The notes under the pieces were generated by a model. The model saw only the letters and a program-made list of their open reading frames with translations. It did no database searches and was not told where the DNA came from. From positions 124,001 to 188,000 of the forward strand of contig NZ_JAEG01000006.1 of NCBI RefSeq assembly GCF_000518785.1: a stretch of 64,000 nt of DNA, in the 5' to 3' direction. Source of the stretch: Paenirhizobium selenitireducens ATCC BAA-1503 (GTDB taxonomy: Bacteria > Pseudomonadota > Alphaproteobacteria > Rhizobiales > Rhizobiaceae). Positions 46,968 to 55,078 of the stretch are shown in pieces. Numbering within the stretch: the stretch's first letter is position 1; each line of letters begins with the position of its first letter. The translations under genes were made by a program, and so were the position numbers.

Positions 46968-47010
46968 ATTGGACATGCCAATTGCGCCGATTACGGATGG
47001 AGGAGACCCC

Positions 47011-47601
47011 ATGCGCTTTGTGACGACCCGCGATTTCGCTGCCTTCCGGATGTTTCTGGTGGCCATGATACTCTCCGTTGCCGGCTTCGGGCTGGCGACC
47101 CGGGAAGCGAGAGCCGAAGGCGAATACAGCGTCCAGGAAATCGTCGATGCCGGCCACGGCTTTTTCGGTTCCACCAGCGGCGCGCTTGCCAAGGTGATCG
47201 AGGAGGCGTTCCAGCAGCACGGCTTGCCGAACGGCTACATTCTCGGGCAGGAAGGCTCGGGCGCTTTCGTCGCCGGCCTCACCTATGGCGAAGGCCAGCT
47301 CAACACCAAGAACGCCGGCCAGCACGACGTCTTCTGGCAGGGTCCCTCGCTTGGCATCGACTACGGCGGCAACGGCACGCGCGTGATGATGCTCGTCTAT
47401 GACCTGCCGTCGGTCGACGGCCTCTTTGCCCGCTATGGCGGCGTCAGCGGATCGGCCTATGTGGTCGCCGGCGTCGGCATGACGGTGCTGAAGAGCCGCA
47501 ATGTCGTCCTCGTGCCCATCCGCACCGGCCTCGGTGCCCGCCTCGGCGTGAATGTCGGCTATCTGAAGCTGACCCGCGCACCGACCTGGAATCCCTTCTG
47601 A
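47011..47601 (+). CDS. eipA: DUF1134 periplasmic envelope protein (EipA-like)
   Basis: A 196-residue exported protein: signal peptide about residues 1-34 (FLVAMILSVAGFGLATREARA) and a DUF1134 domain with DAGHGFFGSTSGALAKVIEE (about 45-64), NAGQHDVFWQGPSLGIDYGG (about 99-118) and a Gly-rich beta-barrel end. In Brucella abortus EipA is a soluble periplasmic beta-barrel needed for envelope stress resistance and is under CtrA control. The ATG at 47011 has GGAGGAG six bases upstream. Candidate CtrA sites lie upstream. Confidence 0.88.
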   Translation: MRFVTTRDFAAFRMFLVAMILSVAGFGLATREARAEGEYSVQEIVDAGHGFFGSTSGALAKVIEEAFQQHGLPNGYILGQEGSGAFVAGLTYGEGQLNTKNAGQHDVFWQGPSLGIDYGGNGTRVMMLVYDLPSVDGLFARYGGVSGSAYVVAGVGMTVLKSRNVVLVPIRTGLGARLGVNVGYLKLTRAPTWNPF

Positions 47602-47752
47602 GCCGCACCGCGCAGGGTCCGCGCAAGCTCGCGCCGCTCTTCTCGTGACTGCGAAAGATTCATGATCCGCGCAGGCGCGCGCCGCTTGTCCTGACACGCG
47701 GCGCATGTTTATTGATTGCGGATCTTCGAATGAACTCAAAAGTGGCTCACCC

Positions 47753-48931
47753 GTGATCGAATACGCCCTGCTTTTTGGAATGGGTTTCCTCGCCGCCGCC
47801 CTGCTCGTGATGCTGGTCGCCCCGGCCATCCATAGGCGCATCGTGCTCTACACGGAGAACCGGTTGAAGGCCACGATGCCGCTCAGCCCGCAGGAAATCC
47901 GCGCGCAGAAGGACATGGTGCGCGCGGTCTACGCCGCCGAAAATGCAAGGACCACCCAGGAACTGCTGCGCGAGCGGGAGGCGTCCATTTCCCTGAAACT
48001 GGCCAACGCGACACTTTCCAAGGACGCCAGCCACCTGATGGCGGACAATCAGGACCTCAGGGCGCAGATCCACGACATGAGCGTCGAGGCCGCGGACTTC
48101 CGCTCGAAGGTTCGGCGCGCCGAGGTCGAAGCCGACAATCTCAAGGAAGCGCTGCGCCGCACGGAGGAGTCGCTCGCCGCCAAGGACCTCGAGATCACAG
48201 CCCTCGCCCGGCGCATCGAACGCATCATGGGCGACGTCGACAACCTCAAGATCGAACGCACGACGCGCGAGACCGAGATCGAGAACCTCAAGATGCGGGT
48301 CCAGGCCCTGCGCGACGAACGCGAGGAACTGCGCCGCGAGACCAAGCTCGTCACCAAGCGGGCCAAGGACGCCGAAATCCGGCTGGCACAGGAAGAACAC
48401 AAGCTGTTGCGGCTCGATGACCGCCTCGTCCGCGAGATGGCAGAAAATGTTGACAAGGATGCTCTCCTCGAGCGGCGCGCCAAGGAGATCGCACGCCTCA
48501 AGCAGGGCGTGAAATTGGCCAACAGCCAGGTGCGCACTGCCATCAAGTCGCTTCGGGCGGGGAACCTACCAGTGCCGGATTTCAAGGAAATCACCATCGT
48601 CGAGGACGTGCCTGTTGCCGCAAAGAGGGAAGCCGACGCGACTGAGATGGAAGAAGAGCTGCGCCACCGTCACACCGCACTGACCGAACGGCTGCTCAAG
48701 GCGAAGACGGCGACCAACGACAAGGCGCTGCGTGAGGAAATCGCCGACATCGCCGCCAAGATGATCGTGCTGACCGCCGCCCGCGAGGGTGAGAAGTCGC
48801 CGATCCCGGAGCTGCTGCGGGCCAAGTCGGCGAAGGGACCCGGCAAGGGGCTGACCTTGGCAGAACGCGTGCTGGCGATCGACCCGTCGCTGGCCGGCTC
48901 CGCCGCGCCCCGGAATCCGCTCGCCGAATAG
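47753..48931 (+). CDS. Membrane-anchored coiled-coil protein, function unknown
   Basis: A 392-residue protein with one N-terminal membrane segment (IEYALLFGMGFLAAALLVML) followed by a conserved block HRRIVLYTENRLKATMPLSP and a coiled coil of about 200 residues (about 60-260), rich in Glu, Arg, Ala and Leu heptads. A short conserved region (LLKAKTATNDKALREEIADI, about 310-330) follows. GTG at 47753 is preferred as relatives begin at this residue; a start 16 codons upstream (ATG) is possible. Known only in rhizobia and relatives; perhaps a structural or division-linked factor. No function should be assumed. Confidence 0.75.
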   Translation: MIEYALLFGMGFLAAALLVMLVAPAIHRRIVLYTENRLKATMPLSPQEIRAQKDMVRAVYAAENARTTQELLREREASISLKLANATLSKDASHLMADNQDLRAQIHDMSVEAADFRSKVRRAEVEADNLKEALRRTEESLAAKDLEITALARRIERIMGDVDNLKIERTTRETEIENLKMRVQALRDEREELRRETKLVTKRAKDAEIRLAQEEHKLLRLDDRLVREMAENVDKDALLERRAKEIARLKQGVKLANSQVRTAIKSLRAGNLPVPDFKEITIVEDVPVAAKREADATEMEEELRHRHTALTERLLKAKTATNDKALREEIADIAAKMIVLTAAREGEKSPIPELLRAKSAKGPGKGLTLAERVLAIDPSLAGSAAPRNPLAE

Positions 48932-48977
48932 AGCCGCTGGCACGGGCGAAGGGCATCCGGTGCCGCAAAGACCCGAC

Positions 48978-49814
48978 TTACCCCCGCAAGCGTCCCATCG
49001 ACTTCGCCAGGCTGTAGAGGGCGATGCCGCTTGCCGTTCCCACATTCAGGCTGTCGAGACCCGGCATCTGGGCGATCCGCGCCGTGTGGAAACGCTCAAG
49101 GATGGCCCTGGGCAGCCCCTCGCCTTCCGTGCCCATGACCAGCGCCATGCGCGGCGCCGGCGCGATCTCGCCGATCTCGGCCTCCCCGGCCGGAGAAAGC
49201 GCCCAGATGGCAAATCCAGCCTGCGCAAGAGCGCCGAGCAGCGCCTCGCTCGAACCATCACGCGCATAGGGCATGGTCAGCACCGAGCCGACCGAGACGC
49301 GCAGTGCCTTGCGATAGAGCGGGTCGCAGCAGGTTTCGTCGAGCAGAACGGCGTCCGCGCCAAAGCCCGCGGCATTGCGAAACAGAGCACCGATATTGTC
49401 GTGATTGGAAATGCCGCAGCCGACCAGCACCAGCGCATCCTGCGGCAGGTTCGCGATCAGATTCGCTGTTTCCGCCGTGCCGTCGCGCCGGCCGAGCGCC
49501 AGCACGCCGCGATGGAGATGAAAACCGGCAATGGCATCGAGCACCGGCGCTTCGGCCACATAGATCGGCACGTCCTCGGGAAAGGCCGCGAGCAGTTCGG
49601 ACACACCTTCGACCCGGTTGCGCAGCAGCAGCAGCTTCTCCGCCCGGATACCCCGCCCGGCCGCATGAGCTGCGGCGAGCATCCTGAGGACCACCGTGCC
49701 CTCGGCGATAAACCGGCCGCCGCGACCGGTGAGGTCGCGCTCGCGGATCTGCGAGAACTCGGCAATCCGCGGATCGGCCGGGTCCTCGATGGCGATCAGC
49801 CCGCGTTCGCTCAT
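48978..49814 (-). CDS. TrmH/SpoU-family RNA 2'-O-methyltransferase
   Basis: A 278-residue SPOUT enzyme. Motif 1 is GISNHDNIGALFRNAAGFGA (about 134-153), motif 2 LVMGTEGEGLP (about 225-235) and motif 3 IPMPG-like QMPGLDSLNVGTASGIALYS (about 246-265), which form the knotted SAM site. An N-terminal region (about 1-110) binds RNA. It methylates a ribose in rRNA or tRNA; the exact site is unknown. It ends 14 bases before DUF6476. Confidence 0.92.
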   Translation of the reverse strand: MSERGLIAIEDPADPRIAEFSQIRERDLTGRGGRFIAEGTVVLRMLAAAHAAGRGIRAEKLLLLRNRVEGVSELLAAFPEDVPIYVAEAPVLDAIAGFHLHRGVLALGRRDGTAETANLIANLPQDALVLVGCGISNHDNIGALFRNAAGFGADAVLLDETCCDPLYRKALRVSVGSVLTMPYARDGSSEALLGALAQAGFAIWALSPAGEAEIGEIAPAPRMALVMGTEGEGLPRAILERFHTARIAQMPGLDSLNVGTASGIALYSLAKSMGRLRG

Positions 49815-49828
49815 CGACGGCGACGCGC

Positions 49829-50215
49829 TCAGTTGCCGGAAACGGCGACGTCGGCGATGATGCGTCCGACCGAGAGATCATAGACGAGCGCCTTCCTGGC
49901 ACCGTCGGCCGTCGTGCCGAAGAACAGGATCTGGTTGTTCGACAGGTCTGTCGACAGAACCGTGAAGCCGGCCGGCAGGCTGGCCGTGAGGTTCAGCGGC
50001 TGGTCCGCGGGAATGGCAAGGCCGGAGGAAGCCACCGGCTTCTCGCTGCCGTCCGGCCGGGTCACCTTGTAGACGATCGCGGCCAGCACGGCCATGAACA
50101 TCAGAAGCATGATGCCGCCGGAGACCAGTTGCAGCTTCACCATCTTGCGACGGACGTTTTCCATCGCCGGATCGAGCGGCTTTTCTTCCTGTTCGTCGGG
50201 TTCGACATGAGCCAT
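49829..50215 (-). CDS. Small membrane protein (DUF6476-like)
   Basis: A 128-residue protein with an acidic N-terminus, one membrane segment (LVSGGIMLLMFMAVLAAIVY, about 31-50) and an exterior domain of about 75 residues with SLPAGFTVLSTDLSNNQILF. The DUF number is from memory and tentative. No function is known. Start at 50215. Confidence 0.7.
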   Translation of the reverse strand: MAHVEPDEQEEKPLDPAMENVRRKMVKLQLVSGGIMLLMFMAVLAAIVYKVTRPDGSEKPVASSGLAIPADQPLNLTASLPAGFTVLSTDLSNNQILFFGTTADGARKALVYDLSVGRIIADVAVSGN

Positions 50216-50394
50216 GGTGGTCGTCTCTGTTCCTGAAGTCCGCAAGGTCTGGTCTTTTTCCCTGATGCGAACCATTGTTCAGGGAAAAACAGCCATGAAA
50301 CATGGCTGACGATTGTCGAAGGCCGCAGTCTGTGCCAAGTGGCAGCGAAACCAATGAGCCGCAACGCCGGTGGTTCTACACGCGGGATGACAGA

Positions 50395-51420
50395 ATGACA
50401 GACCCCTTTAACGAAGCCGAGCCGGCAAGAAAAGACCTGATTGCCGGGGACGACGCCGAAGGGCGGCTCGATGCGTGGCTGGCGGCGGCGCTGGAGGGCG
50501 AGTTCTCGCGCAATCGCGTCAAGGCGCTGATCGAACAGGGTGCCGTCACCATCAACGACGTGGCCGTCACCGAACCGAAGCGCAAGGTGCGCCCCGGCGA
50601 CCGCCTGTCGATCGTCCTGCCCGAGCCGGAGGATCCCGAGCCGAAGGGCGAGGACATCCCGCTCGAAGTGCTCTACGAGGATGCCGACCTGATCGTCATC
50701 GCCAAGCCGCCGGGCCTCGTCGTCCATCCGGGCGCCGGCAACTGGACGGGCACGCTGGTCAATGCTCTCATCCACCATTGCGGCGACAGCCTGTCGGGAA
50801 TCGGCGGCGTCAAGCGCCCGGGCATCGTGCACCGGCTCGACAAGGACACGTCCGGCGTCATGGTCGTCGCCAAGAACGATCTTGCCCACCGCCATCTCGC
50901 CGACCAGTTCGCCGACCACGGCCGCACTGGCCCCCTGGAGCGCGCCTATCAGGCGATCGTCTGGGGGCGCCCGCGCGGCCTCACCGGCACGATCGACGCG
51001 CCGCTCGGACGGGCCGGCGACCGCACCAAGCGCACGGTCAAGAAAGAAGACACCGACGACGCGCGCGAGGCGATCACGCATTACCAGGTGCTCGAACGTT
51101 ATGGCGAGAAGCCGGATGCGACCTGCATCGCATCGCTGGTGGAGTGCCGGCTGGAAACCGGCCGCACCCACCAGATCCGCGTGCACATGGCCCATATCGG
51201 CCACCCGCTGATCGGCGACCAGGACTATGGCGCGGCCTTCAAGACCAAGGCCAATCTCCTGCCCGAACCGGCACAGACCACGGTCAAGAACTTCCCGCGC
51301 CAGGCTCTGCACGCCTACCTGCTCGCTTTCGAGCATCCGTCCACCGGCGAAACCATGCATTTCACCGCACCGATCCCCGCCGACATGCAGGAGATCATCG
51401 ACGCGCTGCGATCGATCTGA
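50395..51420 (+). CDS. rluD: RluA-family 23S rRNA pseudouridine synthase (RluD-like)
   Basis: A 341-residue enzyme with an N-terminal S4 RNA-binding domain (about 20-75, RNRVKALIEQGAVTINDVAV) and a catalytic domain. The catalytic Asp is in GIVHRLDKDTSGVMVVAK (about 144-161); LVECRLETGRTHQIRVHMAH (about 245-264) is the second family motif. RluD makes pseudouridines in helix 69 of 23S rRNA; the exact target here is inferred. ATG at 50395 is used; upstream frame is open but not conserved. Precedes rpoH, 173 bp away. Confidence 0.9.
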   Translation: MTDPFNEAEPARKDLIAGDDAEGRLDAWLAAALEGEFSRNRVKALIEQGAVTINDVAVTEPKRKVRPGDRLSIVLPEPEDPEPKGEDIPLEVLYEDADLIVIAKPPGLVVHPGAGNWTGTLVNALIHHCGDSLSGIGGVKRPGIVHRLDKDTSGVMVVAKNDLAHRHLADQFADHGRTGPLERAYQAIVWGRPRGLTGTIDAPLGRAGDRTKRTVKKEDTDDAREAITHYQVLERYGEKPDATCIASLVECRLETGRTHQIRVHMAHIGHPLIGDQDYGAAFKTKANLLPEPAQTTVKNFPRQALHAYLLAFEHPSTGETMHFTAPIPADMQEIIDALRSI

Positions 51421-51472
51421 AGGCCAGGCAAAGGCTCCCTTTCCCCTCACGGCCTCGTGATGCGACGGCGCC

Positions 51473-51501
51473 CTTGTATCCGGGTTTTGCCACACTTATC
51501 T
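51473..51501 (+). promoter_or_regulatory. Candidate heat-shock (sigma-32) promoter of rpoH
   Basis: CTTG (51473) and CTTATCT (51495) spaced by 18 bases resemble the alphaproteobacterial RpoH pattern CTTG-N17/18-CYTATNT. It lies 92 bp before the rpoH start, suggesting self-activation. Confidence 0.4.
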
Positions 51502-51511
51502 GTTAGCCGGG

Positions 51512-51541
51512 TTTCTGTGGGATTTTGGAAATCCACAGAAA
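51512..51541 (+). promoter_or_regulatory. Leader hairpin of rpoH
   Basis: TTTCTGTGG(G)ATTT-TGG-AAATCCACAGAAA is a 13-bp stem with one bulged G in the rpoH leader, 52 bp before the ATG. It has no T-run. It could be a regulatory RNA structure. Confidence 0.5.
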
Positions 51542-51592
51542 TCAGGCTCGCCCACTCGCCACGGGGGGCCGAAACTTTTAAGGGGGTGCTCT

Positions 51593-52495
51593 ATGGCCCG
51601 CAATAATTTGCCTTCCATTACCGCCGGCGAGGCCGGCCTCAATCGTTACCTCGACGAAATCCGCAAGTTCCCGATGCTGGAACCGCAGCAGGAATACATG
51701 CTCGCCAAGCGTTATGCCGAGCATGGTGATCGCGATGCGGCCCACAAGCTCGTGACCAGCCACCTGCGTCTCGTCGCCAAGATCGCCATGGGCTATCGCG
51801 GCTACGGCCTGCCGATCGGCGAAGTCGTGTCCGAGGGCAATGTCGGCCTGATGCAGGCGGTCAAGAAATTCGACCCGGAACGCGGCTTCCGCCTGGCGAC
51901 CTATGCCATGTGGTGGATCAAGGCATCGATCCAAGAATACATCCTGCGTTCGTGGTCGCTCGTGAAGATGGGCACGACCGCCAACCAGAAGCGGCTGTTC
52001 TTCAACCTGCGTCGCCTCAAGGGCAAGATCCAGGCGATCGAGGAAGGCGACCTCAAGCCCGATCAGGTCACCGAGATCGCCACCAAGCTCAGGGTCTCGG
52101 AAGAGGAAGTCGTGTCGATGAACCGGCGCCTGTCCGGTGACGCGTCGCTGAACGCCCCGATCCGGGCCGCCGAAGGCGAGTCCGGCCAGTGGCAGGACTG
52201 GCTGGTCGACGACCACGAAAGCCAGGAAGCCGTGCTGATCGAGCAGGACGAGCTCGATACCCGCCGCCGCATGCTGGCCAAGGCGATGAGCGTGTTGAAC
52301 GATCGCGAGCGCCGCATCTTCCAGGCACGCCGCCTGGCCGAAGACCCGGTGACGCTCGAAGAGCTGTCCGCCGAGTTCGACATCAGCCGCGAACGCGTCC
52401 GCCAGATCGAGGTTCGCGCCTTCGAGAAGGTGCAGGAAGCTGTGCAGAAGGAAGCGCTGGAGCGCGCCTCGGCGCTTCGCGTTGTCGAGGCCTGA
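51593..52495 (+). CDS. rpoH: RNA polymerase heat-shock sigma factor RpoH
   Basis: A 300-residue sigma-32-type factor. Region 2 holds EVVSEGNVGLMQAVKKFDPE and RGFRLATYAMWWIKASIQEY (about 82-117); the RpoH box QKRLFFNLRRL (about 132-142) is diagnostic; region 4 holds LEELSAEFDISRERVRQIEV (about 247-266). It directs heat-shock and stress genes. AAGGGGG precedes the ATG. Sequence matches the RpoH1 type of rhizobia. The hairpin at 51512 and candidate promoter at 51473 are upstream. Confidence 0.95.
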   Translation: MARNNLPSITAGEAGLNRYLDEIRKFPMLEPQQEYMLAKRYAEHGDRDAAHKLVTSHLRLVAKIAMGYRGYGLPIGEVVSEGNVGLMQAVKKFDPERGFRLATYAMWWIKASIQEYILRSWSLVKMGTTANQKRLFFNLRRLKGKIQAIEEGDLKPDQVTEIATKLRVSEEEVVSMNRRLSGDASLNAPIRAAEGESGQWQDWLVDDHESQEAVLIEQDELDTRRRMLAKAMSVLNDRERRIFQARRLAEDPVTLEELSAEFDISRERVRQIEVRAFEKVQEAVQKEALERASALRVVEA

Positions 52496-52548
52496 GCGCG
52501 GCGATCAAGCTGTATCCACCGATCACGCGGCAACCAATTGCCGACAAA

Positions 52549-52580
52549 GAAAAACCCGGGTCTCGCGATCCGGGTTTTCT
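52549..52580. terminator. Bidirectional terminator between rpoH and 52607 gene
   Basis: AAAACCCGG-N10-CCGGGTTTT gives a symmetrical stem with T-runs on both strands, serving the convergent genes. Confidence 0.9.
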
Positions 52581-52606
52581 ATTGGTGGGTTGTTGACGGC
52601 GGAAGA

Positions 52607-55018
52607 TCAGTTGCCCGGCTTGCCGAGCGCTGCCCATTCCTTGATGACCTGATCGAATACGGCCTTGCCCGCCGCGCCCTTGTCGAGCGTCAGTAGCGCG
52701 CGGCGACCGTTGCGATAGCTGATCGGCATGTCGATCCACCCGCGCGTCGACAAGAGGTCGAGATTGGCCTTCATCACGTCTTCAAAGTCGTTCAGCGCCA
52801 CGAGATAGGTGTCGTCTGTCACCTTGGCCGAGACCGCGACCAGCGGATCGCCGCGGTCCTGCTCGGTCCGCTTCATGGCGATGCGCTCCAGCTTGTCGAT
52901 CGCCCCGCCTTCGAAATCGGCCGGCAGGGAGAACACCACCTCGATCAGGTGGCTGGCCGGCAGCGAACTGTCGGAATTGCGCTTGATGGTGATCAGCGCG
53001 GTCAGCCCGCGGTCCGGAATGGTGATCTTGCCCTGAATCTCCGGATTGGGCTTGCCGTCCTCGCCGGTCTCGCGCAGCGCCGTCCAGGCCACCGTTCCGG
53101 GCACCGCCGTCGGCGAGGTCTGGCCGAGGCGTTCCTCGTAGAGGAAGACCCGTTCGCCATTGGCGGCCGCAGCAATGGTATCGCCTGCTGCCGGGGTTGT
53201 ACCGGCCGGCGTCGTGCCCGCGGGCGTCGCCGCTTGCGGAAGGCCGGCATTGGTGCCGACGGCCGGCTGATCGGTCGGCTCGACGGTCGAGGCAACGTTC
53301 TGTTCGGCGACCGACTTGCCTTCGCTCGAAGCCCCGCCGGGTGCCGTGGTGCCGACCCCCTCGTCCACCTCGGTACCGTCCGGCATCAGGCGCTGGGTAA
53401 ATTTCTGTCCGGTCACCGAACCGTCGTCCGGCGTGCCGTTGACCGGCACATTGGTGTCGGCAGCGGGCGTCGGCTGGCTTGTCGCGGTCTCGGCGGTCGG
53501 CGACGTCCCGGGCGGGGTCTGCTCGGTGACGGCGGACGGCGGGGAGCCGGTCAGGTCGGTTACGAACTGCGTGACCTGATCGCGATAGGTCCAGGCGGCA
53601 AAGCCGCCACCGGCGACCAGCACGATGCCGAGGAGACCCAGAACGATCGGGGCATAGTTACGGCCCTGCTTGGGTTCGATCCGATAGGCGCGCTGCTGCG
53701 ATTCGGCGAGGAACGCATCGACATCCTCTATGCCCCGTGCCGGCGCGGCAGGGGCCGCAGCCAAGGCCTCGGGCGGTATGCTTCTCGGCTCGACGACCCC
53801 CGGTGCGATTGCCGCAGCTTCGGCAGCGGGCGTCTTCGGCTTGTCGTATTCGGCGAACCAGTCGGAGAAATCGTCGGCAGCCGGCATGTCGCGCGACTGG
53901 CCGTCCACCGGCTTCGCGGTGGGCTCGGCATAGGCCGAGCTTTCCCAGTCGAGCAGGTCCAGCGAAGCAGGGACGGCGGGCTTGGTTGTCGCGGCAACAT
54001 CGGGTACGGCCGGCTCGGTCCAAGCCGAGGTCTCAGCCGGAGATGCGGCGGCTGATTCGGGCCAATGCGGCGCCTCGGCCGGAAGCTCCCAGGATTCGTA
54101 GGCCGGCGCCTGGACCGGTTCCGCCGCGGCTTCCGCTTGCGGCGGCGCAACTGTGGTCGGGGGGGCACCGAAATCCGTGCCGCGCGTGGGCATCCAGCCG
54201 TCGCCGCTGGTGAGCGGCATTTCGACCAGGCGATTATAGGCGGGGACGGTCGGGGTCGGTTCGGCGACCACCGTCTCGGCTGCGGCAACCTCGGCCTCGG
54301 CAGCCCTCACGCTCTCGCGATGTTCTTCCGGCTCCTCGTCCACCGCAGGCGCGGCATAGGCTTCCTCCGGCTCGATCACCGGCACTGCATAGTGGTCGAC
54401 GTCCAGATAAGCGGGCGTTGCGGACAGGGCCGGTTCCGCAACGGGTTCCACCGGCTCTTCGGCCCAATGGACAGGGCCGTTGCGAACAGGCTCCTCGAAG
54501 AACGGCTCTGGTGCGGCGACACGCTCCGGCTCCTGCACCGGTGCAAAGTAGGGTTCCGGTTCGGCGCGATATTCCGGCTCGGGTTCGCTCTGCGCCCGAT
54601 ACTCCGGCTCCGCCGGCTCAGCCCAGGGATCTTCGACTTCGTCGGACGGCGTCTGGCTCACGACTTCCGGCACCGCCTCGGCCACCGGCTGCGGCTCGTC
54701 GGCAGGTGCCTCGGAGACCGGCGGCTGCTCCTCACGCCATTCCTCCTCGACAGGCTGAGGCGTCATCGCCTCCTCGAAGGTGTTGGCGGCTTGCTCGTCC
54801 GGCAAGGCCTCGGCATGCTCCGCCTCGACCTCGAGGATGGCGGCATCCAGCTTGGCCAGCTGCCGCTGGAGCATCTGCTCCGGCGGGCGCGGATTCATGT
54901 TCTCCAGCTGCCGCAGCACGGCGCTGCGTGCCTTGTCATAGACCTTGGCACGCATCTCAGGTGTATTGTTCGACAGGCCGTCCACGGCACGCCGGATAAC
55001 CGCTATGAAGTCAGCCAT
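52607..55018 (-). CDS. Large acidic membrane protein, function unknown
   Basis: An 803-residue protein. Residues 1-75 form a helical conserved N-terminus (ADFIAVIRRAVDGLSNNTPE, EMRAKVYDKARSAVLRQLEN). Residues 80-470 are low-complexity and very rich in Pro, Glu and Ala (PEYRA.., EPEPYFAPVQEPE), likely disordered. One membrane segment follows (APIVLGLLGIVLVAGGGFAAW, about 487-507), then a Thr/Pro-rich linker and a compact C-terminal domain (about 640-803; VFLYEERLGQ, SHLIEVVFSLPADFEGGAID). Similar proteins are found near purA in rhizobia; role unknown. Start at 55018. Confidence 0.72.
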   Translation of the reverse strand: MADFIAVIRRAVDGLSNNTPEMRAKVYDKARSAVLRQLENMNPRPPEQMLQRQLAKLDAAILEVEAEHAEALPDEQAANTFEEAMTPQPVEEEWREEQPPVSEAPADEPQPVAEAVPEVVSQTPSDEVEDPWAEPAEPEYRAQSEPEPEYRAEPEPYFAPVQEPERVAAPEPFFEEPVRNGPVHWAEEPVEPVAEPALSATPAYLDVDHYAVPVIEPEEAYAAPAVDEEPEEHRESVRAAEAEVAAAETVVAEPTPTVPAYNRLVEMPLTSGDGWMPTRGTDFGAPPTTVAPPQAEAAAEPVQAPAYESWELPAEAPHWPESAAASPAETSAWTEPAVPDVAATTKPAVPASLDLLDWESSAYAEPTAKPVDGQSRDMPAADDFSDWFAEYDKPKTPAAEAAAIAPGVVEPRSIPPEALAAAPAAPARGIEDVDAFLAESQQRAYRIEPKQGRNYAPIVLGLLGIVLVAGGGFAAWTYRDQVTQFVTDLTGSPPSAVTEQTPPGTSPTAETATSQPTPAADTNVPVNGTPDDGSVTGQKFTQRLMPDGTEVDEGVGTTAPGGASSEGKSVAEQNVASTVEPTDQPAVGTNAGLPQAATPAGTTPAGTTPAAGDTIAAAANGERVFLYEERLGQTSPTAVPGTVAWTALRETGEDGKPNPEIQGKITIPDRGLTALITIKRNSDSSLPASHLIEVVFSLPADFEGGAIDKLERIAMKRTEQDRGDPLVAVSAKVTDDTYLVALNDFEDVMKANLDLLSTRGWIDMPISYRNGRRALLTLDKGAAGKAVFDQVIKEWAALGKPGN

Positions 55019-55078
55019 CAGCACTTTCTCGTTGTCGCCGGCGCGCGCCGGCTGGCAAAAGCTTAACGAAATCCAAGC

